A stretch of 64,000 bases of DNA, from NCBI GenBank assembly GCA_037976565.1, contig CP137673.1, positions 5,930,935 to 5,994,934 on the forward strand, given 5' to 3'. The stretch is from Mesocentrotus franciscanus. Taxonomy: Eukaryota > Echinodermata > Echinoidea > Camarodonta > Strongylocentrotidae. This document shows positions 45,593 to 55,966 of the stretch, piece by piece. Numbering within the stretch: the stretch's first letter is position 1; each line of letters begins with the position of its first letter. Below the pieces are notes generated by a model. The model had not been told where the DNA came from. It saw only the letters and a program-made list of their open reading frames with translations, and searched no databases. Position numbers and translations under genes: made by a program.

Positions 45593-48500
45593 ATAGTAGT
45601 AATAGTAGTAGTAGTGGTAGTAGTAATGTTTTTTCTCTCTTTTTGTTGTGCCTCAGGTGGCAAGACCTCACTCTTGGATTGAGCTGTATTGTTGCACTGG
45701 CATTAATGAGGGTAAGATTGTGGATGAAGAATAACAAAGTTTTTTAACGATGTAAACGATGCTATCACTGCTGTTGGGAGAAAAAAAAGAAGCGTAGATT
45801 AATAGTGTGAATGTGTTATCTTTACAGAATGGATATTTGACTTTAAAAAAATAATGTGTCGAACTTCTTGTCCCACTGATACACATTTTGTAATGAATGT
45901 GTTGAAAAATTACAGAATGATTTATGGCTTCAAACAAGTTTTATGATGTCTAATTATATCTAGCATCAATATGCTGGAAATAGACTTTTTAGATCCCTTG
46001 TTGCAAAGAGAGATATAAATTATTATTGTGGCGAATGAATCGCCTTCACATTATGCTGAATTAGTTTCATATATAGTGTCAACATTTTTGGAAATCTGCT
46101 TTGTCTATATATATTTTTTTAACCACTCAAATACTGTGATTCTGTACTATTTTCTTTTCAATTTTACACAATTATACATAATTGTTCTTTTTGTGAGGAA
46201 ATGAAATTGACAAAAATGAAATCAACAAAAATGCTGTTGAAATGACTATGATAGTATAGTATGAGTACCTTTTGGATCACATATCTGATATCATATATTG
46301 AACATTTTATTTTATTATCCATTTCTCTTAATCCATTTAGTTCATGAAGAATTTCGCACAGCAAAGAATAGAAAAGTTGGGAAAGAAGCCCCCAATAAGA
46401 AAAAAGATTCTGTGGAAGTTTTTTGGATTTTTGGAACTGGTGAGTGTTTAGCTGCATTACAATCACAATGGTTCAGATAAGAAGACTATTATATATTCTT
46501 GAATATCTTTGTGAGGCACACAGTATAATCGCTCAAGCCAAACTAGAATTTATTTATTATGTTTAAGGACAGTAGTTGACACACTTTCTCTGACAATTAT
46601 TATTCTATTCATGTAATTTACATGAATAAATATTACTGACAATCAAGATTTTAATCCAGAGGAGAAGAAGATGGAGATATATGAAGAAGGAAAAGGAGGA
46701 GGAGGTTACTATCATAAAATACTTGAGGGGGATTCAAAGAGTGATGTGTAAAATATGGCAGATAATAGTAAAATTTAAATCTTCTCCTTCCCTGACGTTT
46801 CCTTTAGCTCGCAATGCCGTTATTGTCATTATAGCAGCCGGTATAACGTATGGGCTTCACGAGAATGGCAATGAGGACGTCTTTACCATCACGGGTAATG
46901 TCACCGATGGTCTCCCACCCCTGTCTCTGCCAAACTTCGGGGCAGATAACATCATCAAAGTAAGAAAGATGCTTCCTAAAACTTCAATATTTTAGTCATG
47001 TTGGACATGAGTTGATTTTTTTTTTTAAATAAAAGAAATGGCAATTTTTGAGTTTCAACTCATAATTTTTTACAACTGGGGGTGTTTCACAAAGACTAAG
47101 ATCGACTTTAAGTTGGACTTAACTATGGCAGGTCGTTCATTCCACTGTTTGCTCTCAACATAATGATCTTTAGATAATATTTTTTCCTTCAATAATGAAC
47201 TATACAAAAAAAACATAAATTCTGTAGATTTGTGACCATGATTTGTACGTCGCTTGAGACGGAGACCAATGCCAGTAAACGGTCAGAGCAAATAGTGGCA
47301 TGAAAGGCCTGCCATAGTTAAGTCCAACTTAAAATCGATCTTAGTCTTTGTGAAACACTCCCAAGTCGTGAAAGCCGTCCCTGTAAGGAGAGTCTCTTTG
47401 ATTAAGTACAGAAAAGGAAAATGCAATTGTTAACAAGCCAGTTTTCAATACAGGGGTAGTCAACTTCATAATATGTGCATGGAGGTGTAGTTAGAAGGGT
47501 GTTGATAACATGAAAGATGAATTCATGTTCATATTAAAGGAGAGTTAATAAGTTACACTGTTACAAATACATGAATTTGATTAATAAACGAACCTCTTAG
47601 AACAAACTGATGACTCATGTTAGACTCAGACAAGATATTCATTGAGTTTAATGACTCTGGAAAAAAAGACCCCAACTCATTGCTAACAATATAGAGCGGT
47701 AAATTATAAGCAAAATATTACTGATTTTAGGGTGATTTACATGTATTGTGTAGGTATAGAGCTGTAAGTGCATCATGCAAACGGAACTACAGGTCTTCAA
47801 AAAATTTCACTTTATTGCATTTTCTGTTCTCAAAATGACCAGGAACCATATCAATACTTCTTAATGAAAAACAAATATGCACAGCTGTCCATTGTTGCAT
47901 ACAAAATCTTATATATGTACAATGTAATTGCATTTGTACAAGTACTTATGTACAGGCCAGCACACTTATTCATTCATTTTCATTTCATTTCATTAATTTT
48001 CCAAATTCAAGTTTAAAAATGCAACCATGCAAATACAAAGTAATGTACATTTTAAAATACACAGGAATACATACATAACAAGAAAAACAAGTACGTGACG
48101 AAGGGGGAATACGATGAACTACCTGTATGCAGAGGGAAACAAAAGCAAAGTTGCTTGTCAGGGTTAATCCCCAAAATAATCATATCACATTGTAATCATA
48201 GTTAAACAAAGGGGGGCGGTCAATGACTTGGTTCTGTTTTTTTTTCGTCATATTCATTAAACAGTTAGATGGTAGATACTTATTATCTTATCATCTGTTT
48301 GGAGCCAGAAGGGTGTAATTAAATGTTGAAAGATAATTAGTCAATGCCCTTCTGCTTCCGGATAGATGTTTTGGTGGTTTGGTGGTGCCGGGTCACACAT
48401 GTTGTATCAAGATAACTTCATTCTGATCAGTGATAAGAATATACATGGGTTAATGTCGAGTGCGAAAAGTGCATATATTTGTGACATGTCGTAAACATAA

Positions 48501-51500
48501 CTTGGTTCTGTTTTTTTCTTCATATTCATTAGATAGTTAGATGGTAGATATTCATCATCAGACTAATAAACTCTTCTATGCTTTCCATTGTAGTCTAACT
48601 ATCTAAGTGTATTTGTCAAAATTGTGTTTTATCTGTCCATATTTTCTTGTATAGGTTAAATTGTATGTGCAAGTAGAAAGTGAAATGCATATTTTCCCAT
48701 TACTAATTTGTCTAACTGCTTTTTATGCATATGTAGTGCAGTTAGAAAACAAATAAATACATATATATACATGAGATGCAATAACTTATTGGATGCTATT
48801 TTTTCACCTGAAACTTTCTAAAATACCTTTTTAAAGCATGAAAATATATTTACAGTTTGCGCAGTTCAATTTCTTGCCACTGGAACTAAAAAAAGGAGAG
48901 ACTAACTTGTCTAAATGCTCTTGGTATAGTGCAGTCAGTAAACAAAGAAACAAAGGTTGAGATCCTTTAACTTACTGAAGAATAATTGTTTTTTTTTCTT
49001 TCTTTTTTTTGCATGAAACTCTCCAATATGCAATTTAAAGCTGTAGAGTATTCTGAGTATATATATCATTATGTACGATTTGAGCACTCTCATTTTTTCC
49101 ACTTGAACTAATGAAGGTACTCCAACAGATTAATTTTACCATTAAATGCTGCATGGTGCACTTGTGTTCAAATTTCTTTGCTGTAACTTAGCGAGTAAGA
49201 ATTCTTTCTTAAATAGTAGCTCTACTATATTTAAAAGTTCATGTTTATTATTACGAGGGATCAATCACTAAAAATATTGTGTGTATTGTTAGTAGCTATC
49301 AAGTAACCTCTAAAAGCTTTATGAAACATTTCTAAATGTTGAAGGAAAAAAGAGTAAGGAGGAAAATAATGATTTCATACCAAAGATTCACACAGAAGCT
49401 AACTTTGTGTGGGCCTTTCTTTTTAGTGTAATTTCTGTTATTCAGACTTGAAATAACTCTCCATGGATCTATTATTTGAGGCTGATATCTTGTAAACCAG
49501 TACAGAACCTGCCAAAATACAGCGCAAAGTATTTTGTCAGTGATTGGTCCCTCCGTAAAGGGGAAGTCCACCCTAATATTAAGTTGGTTTTAATAGAAGT
49601 AGAAAAATGAGTGGAAAAAGTTAATTGAAAGTTTGAGCAAAATCTGATTAAAAGTAAGAAAAGAGAGAACCTTGCATGATACGTCACAGTGTTACCAATT
49701 TGTGTTTCACTGATGACAACTTTTAGAAATCATAACTTTCTTACTTTAATCTGATACTACTCAAACTTTAACTGATTTTTTCTCTCGTTTTCCTGCTTTT
49801 ATTGATACCAGATAATTTTAAGTGGACTTCCCTTTAAGTTAACTGCATGTGCATTTGTGTACTAACCGTATGTATTTATGTTTTTCTTCTGTTGCATTAA
49901 ACCATCACCAGCACTTAAATATAGGTCTTATAATCATTCCCATGCTGGGCTTTCTGGAAAATATAGCTATTGTCAAAGGTTTTGGTAAGTGCTTTCCTGA
50001 ATATTACCACATGAGCAATTAATGTCTTTAATAAGGATATTCACAAATGTTCTTATTAAAAGACTGGCATTAGTAGCATAGTATTAGGAAGAAATGAGTT
50101 GAATGCTCGTGCGCCTTATCACGGTAGCCGTGCTAAAAGCCGGGTAATGATGTGACTGTAGCGCCCTCAAGGAAAACAGTATTAATACCGATGAGGCTAC
50201 ACTAGGTCATCAAGACAATTTGTAATTTTATCATGATAATTATCACGGTACTTTTATGTCTTTCTAAAATCAAATATATTTTTGAAAACCAAATACTATA
50301 TTTCATTTAAATGCACATTCAGTATGAGATTGGAATATGAAGCGGTTATTATAATGCTCAGGTTTGTTATACCATAATTTAGCCCTTATTCGAGTGTGAA
50401 TGAGGATTTAATTTGAAAGGGTTCACAAGATGACACAATTTTAAGTATTTTCCTAATTAAATCTTATTTTGACAGTGCTGAATAGAAAATGATTTTAAAG
50501 TGCAGCCAGTGTTCTTACTACTAAACCTGCTGTATTTTATTAATACTTCATTACTAATCCCCTTTCACTGCAGTTTAACTCTTCTACTAATAAGTCATCT
50601 ATTGCACATATTCATATAGTTTTTTTCATAGTTTGTAGAAAAATGAGGCAGTTTTAAAACCATTTTTAGTAGAATTGTCACTTGAGATTGCACAGAATGA
50701 ACATTTTTTTAAGTGCAGACAACATATTGGAACTGTTTTTGTAAACTGCTACCAGTATAGCTCATTGCAGTTTAATTTTTGTAGTTTGAGGAATTTCTCC
50801 TATAGGTAATAAACCGTTAGGCACAAAACCATGAACTGTGCTCCATATCACAACAGTTGTTTACATTGACACGTGCAGAGGATAGCTTAGTTGAATTTCC
50901 AAGCAATTAGTAACATGCTAGTTTTTGTATAGTGTATTTTGTTTGTTTTTAGGCTTTGATTTGATTATGAGTGTATGGAATTAGTTTGTTGTTTTATTAT
51001 TTTAGTTTACTTTAGCATGAGTTATTTGATGTGTCTTTGTAGTGAAGTGATATATGCCCTGTTTACGCAAAGTGATAATATGTGTATCCTTGATATTAAA
51101 CCTATTGTTTTTTGTGCATGTTTACAGCTCGTAAAAATGGCTACCGTGTAGATACCAACCAAGAGCTTATAGCTATAGGTAAGTTGTCATAAGTATAAAT
51201 GTTGTTTGACTGCTTCATTGATAGACATTTGCCTCAGCTAAGTGCAAACTACCTTCACATAGCGATGAGCTGATAAGGATTTTTTGTTTGGGGGAGTTGG
51301 TGGTACTTATATCTCGTGCAATGTTGCTCCTGTATAGAATAGGAGATTTTTACCATATTCCTTCAAATCTTACTTGACTGTTCACAGTTCATCTGGAAAC
51401 ATCAGGGCAAAAGTTGGTAGAAACATTCTTTGAAATACAGATTGTATTACAATAACCACTAAATCCCAATACTTTGCATCTTTTTCATTCAATGTTTTAT

Positions 51501-54500
51501 AGGACTTTACTTTTTTTATTGCAGACAAATACGAAAGAAATCAATTTCAATTGATTCTGTCTTTTTTCTACAGGGGCTTGCAATATTGGTTCATCGTTTA
51601 TATCAGGATACCCCATTACAGGCAGTTTTTCAAGGTAAGAAATCATATGATATCAATATGGCCATTTACTGAATTCTTATCATCTCCAACATTAATGAGA
51701 GATTGTTTATACCCAAATCACACCAGCAAGACCAACAACAGACAGAACAGAAATGTCATGACCCTGAATGGCCAAGAAGCATTCGGTTTAGAGTCAGTTT
51801 GGCAGTGAGACTGATCAGGTAGAGGTGTCTTTTATAATTATCATGGCTGATTAACGACCTATTAAAACTGTCTGAGATTATGTCTTTAATTTAATTTTTA
51901 ATCTCATCATGTGCAATGGCAGAGAGGGAGCTATTCACATTTGTGACACACAAATGACCACTGAGTATGCATTCAGAAAACTCGAGTTAGTGGTGAAACG
52001 AAAACGAGCTACCAAAATCACCTCCCAGGACTTAGATATACCCATTGAGTTAGAAATTACATCAAGGTGCATAATCGATTGTATAAATGATAATAAAATA
52101 AGGTTTGCGTCCCATAAGTATTAGGAATTATGATGATGATCAATGATTGTTTTACCTGACTGCTAAGAAAGCTGTACAATGCTAATAAGTGAACAACAGG
52201 GAACCGAGGGACTTGGTAATGTATGAGATGAGGATTAATGCCTTACCGAAGGGCACGAGAGCATCGACTTAGTTTTTAACCCGGGACCTCCCAGTTACGA
52301 GACCACTGCTCTACCACTAAGCTGTCGCGCCTCCTTATAGTACTGTAGATTTAAGGGTGACAGCGGTGGGATGTAGGAATTGAAATGACTATGCAGACTA
52401 TCTCTATTTATCTCAGAGAGCTACACACAAACAATGAAAAGACATTGTACAAAGAAAGTCTCCGACAAGATAATGCAATGTTTTCATTATCAAGGTTTCT
52501 CAATATAATTACGCATATAAAATCTCCTATTAGATGGCAACGGTGTTCATCATATTGTAAACCCTGTAACTGTTGTATACATGAAAGTTTTATGAAATTT
52601 CCAACTGGTCACTATTTGTGAAAGTTTCATGTCATTAGCACCATGACCATGTTAAGATTTTCCAATACGCAAATGATTCTCGTTTCAAAATGTGCAGTCA
52701 TTATCAGTTCACAAATGTTCCTGGTCTATTATCACTTCTCCAATGTTTCATTTACAATTTTTAATCTTCAAGTCATATTAAGTATACATTTTTGTATTGC
52801 ATACAGCAGATCCTTATACTCTTCAACTATGTGGTACAGTAGATACCAATTAGCAAATGTTGGTTAAGATCTAGCGGGTAAATATCTTTCTTGTCACAGG
52901 TCAGCGATCAATGAGCAGAGCGGAGTCATGACCCAGGCATCTGGCATTGTAACAGGGACACTGGTCATCATCTCTCTTGCCTTCCTCACTCCAGTATTCT
53001 TCTACGTTCCCAAGGCCTCTCTTGCAGCTGTCATTGTCTATGCAGTCCTCTTCATGATAGACTACCACATCGTTGTCAAGCTGTGGAGGGTCAGGAGTAA
53101 GTGGTTTTTACAGACTTTTGGGGTTCTTTTTGAGAGGGTTAATCATCATAATATCTAGAGACTATAGACATGCTGACATGCTGCACAAGAGGGAATACAC
53201 ATTTACTTGATTGCTTAGATTTCAGACCATAAAATGCAGGACATTCTCACCATTGGAAATATCGGAATGATGTGGCAGTCATTCTTTTGGATAGAACACC
53301 AAAGTGATATTCCACTAGCTGGCAGAAGTATTTTTATTCTTGTTTGTTGAAGCCGTGCAATAACTTCTTTTAAGACCTTCTTATAACACCCTCATCAACA
53401 AAAGTCAGCATTTTATGCATATTTTAGGCCACATAATGTAACAAGAGACAAGGACGATTTGGCCCCTATATCTTTTTATAAAAAAAACATAGGGAACCAA
53501 ACCTATTTGAATAGAAATCTGACAATATTGATATTAATATCATTTTTTTACTTTATCATCACCTGTATCATCATCATAATCATCATCATTTTCATCATCT
53601 GAATTTGTTGGTACTTGCAGAACCTGACCTGATCACCTTGGCGATGACCTTCTTCGTATCACTCTGGCTGGGAGTAGAGTATGGTACCATTATAGGTATT
53701 CTGGTTGACCTCCTTATGCTGCTATATCCATACGGAAAACCAGGTTTAACGGTAAATCTTAGCCACCATGTTTATTGTATGGCTTACCGTAGTGAATGCT
53801 AGGATTTTATTTTGTGTCATTTTCAAATTATAAGAATTAGTAAGTTATCTGGAATGTGTATTTTTTCTGTAGAAAACAAACTTTACAGGGCAAATATTTT
53901 ATCTGTAGTATGTTTTCAGGAAGAAAACAAAATGCTATTTTGCTATTGAACCCCTGGACAAGCTTTGGTGCTTGGCTTAATTTTGCATAAAAAGGGCCAG
54001 CACAGTGAGAATATCTTGTCTATAGGAATATATGTATGATGAACTGCGAGATGGTGGATACGAGAATCTGGTGACAATTATTTCTTTCACGGAGAGGGGA
54101 TGTCAACTTCTAAATTCAATATGTTATTTTACACATGGTCCTTAGAAACTATACTGAAGAGTCAGTGTATATGGTAATCGAGTACCAAATTAATTCATTT
54201 TTATGTCAAAACTGTATTATTCTAAGTGCTGGTGTGACTTTGTTTCACAAGATATGAATGACAGTTTATTTCATTGATTTCGTATTTCTCTTCTCCCCAA
54301 CCCTTTTCCAGTCTAAAGAGGTGGATAAGAGCGTTGTGATTATACAGATGGAGAGGGGTCTGAGGTTCCCTGCAGTAAGTGAGCTACAGAACCTCCTGGA
54401 TGACAAAGCCCTCATCCAGGAGAAACCTCCCTCAGCCATCTTAGATTTCTCAAATGTCTCCTCTATGGACTACTCTGTTGTTGAGGTAAGAGAAAGCAAC

Positions 54501-55912
54501 ACAGCCATCATAAAGATTTCAAACACATGATATATCAGGTGGATAGTCAAATTCTCTATTTTACATGCATCTAACGATGTTTTTGTCTTTCAAATGTTTG
54601 AAAGTCGATGTTTGTACTTCAGCTACAGAAGCAGAAGTTCAACGTGTTAACCCCATCTTGTATTCGGTGTTCTTTTGCAAATGTTTGAAAATGAGTTTTT
54701 TTTACTTCAGCAAAGGGATATGAAATGCTGAAACGGATGGCTAAAGACCGAAGTACTTGGAGAGACACTTGAAGTAGAACTCTGATTGGGTCACTGAACC
54801 TATCATAAACTGACAGATCACTATTGAATGAATGAATGAATGAATGAAAGGGAGCATAATTCCAACCTGTATACCCAGTCTTGTGTGTTCATCTTTTCAG
54901 TGATTCCTTTTGATAGTAGAAACAAGGGACCTCATGAAAATAATGTCAAGCCTGTTAATCATACAATTAATTTAAATGTAAAAATGCATTGTATTAAACA
55001 GCCCAATATCAGGTCATACTTTTCTTTTCTTGAGAGGGATGATGTATTTTCCTCCACACCAACAACACCTAATGATGATACATGTCTATGCCGTTGTTTG
55101 CATTTACAAAAGTCACCGTTGTTTAGTCTGCCTTTTATTTACTTCACAATTCATTCGTTTTCTTTTCATGTTGTTCCAGGGTCTCAAAGACATCGTCAGA
55201 TCATTTTCGAAGAAGAAAAGCAGTCTAGTATTTGCAGGTGTGAGGGTATGTACTAGTGATGCTGGAGAATTTTCTAGCATTTATTTTCCTCATTGAATTA
55301 ATTTACCTCAATACATATAATTATTTCCCTTAACTTGAGAGTTTCTATAAGGATGAATTGATATCCCTACAGAGTGCTATGACTTAAAAGAATTGATGCA
55401 GGCTTGACTATGGTTGATGCTTGCTTGGGGGTATCAGTCAGCAGGACCTGGGCAGACTTCAATGTCTTCAGAATAAGTGTACTCAGCTAATCTGGCAAAA
55501 GCCGAAAATGGTCCCATGCTACCCAATGGTTGCAGAAACTACACCGACTTTCAGTTACCAATAGAATACAATACCAGATAATTGTTCAAACTTTTATACT
55601 TTTGTCAGCCTTACTTCGTCTATACATCTCCTCACTCTTTCAGCAACAGAGAACATCATATTCACTTTGATCTACATCTGCTCCTTCTTTTCTCATTCCC
55701 AAATCCCCAAAACATGCTGGCTTTAAATCCTTTCAATCCTTTGCCCCATGCCAATGGAACATTAATGCCCTTTATTTCTTAGAAAATTGTAATTCAATTG
55801 ACTTCTTAAAAAACGTTCTGAAATCGTAACTCAAGAGTTCTTAATTAGAAAAGGACAGTGCCTTGTTTCCTCTGGAAAAGGTGCTATGTAAAAACAGTTA
55901 TTATTATTATTT

Positions 55913-55966
<54 letters not shown>

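Noticed and set aside
45282..45747. Long polyserine, polythreonine, polyleucine and polyvaline open frames
   Set aside because: All are reading frames of the (AGT)n microsatellite on both strands.
45712..46340. A hidden microexon to reconcile SLC26A11 phases
   Set aside because: Possible, but a missing T restores the conserved motif at exactly the exon 5/6 junction, so the simpler explanation is preferred.
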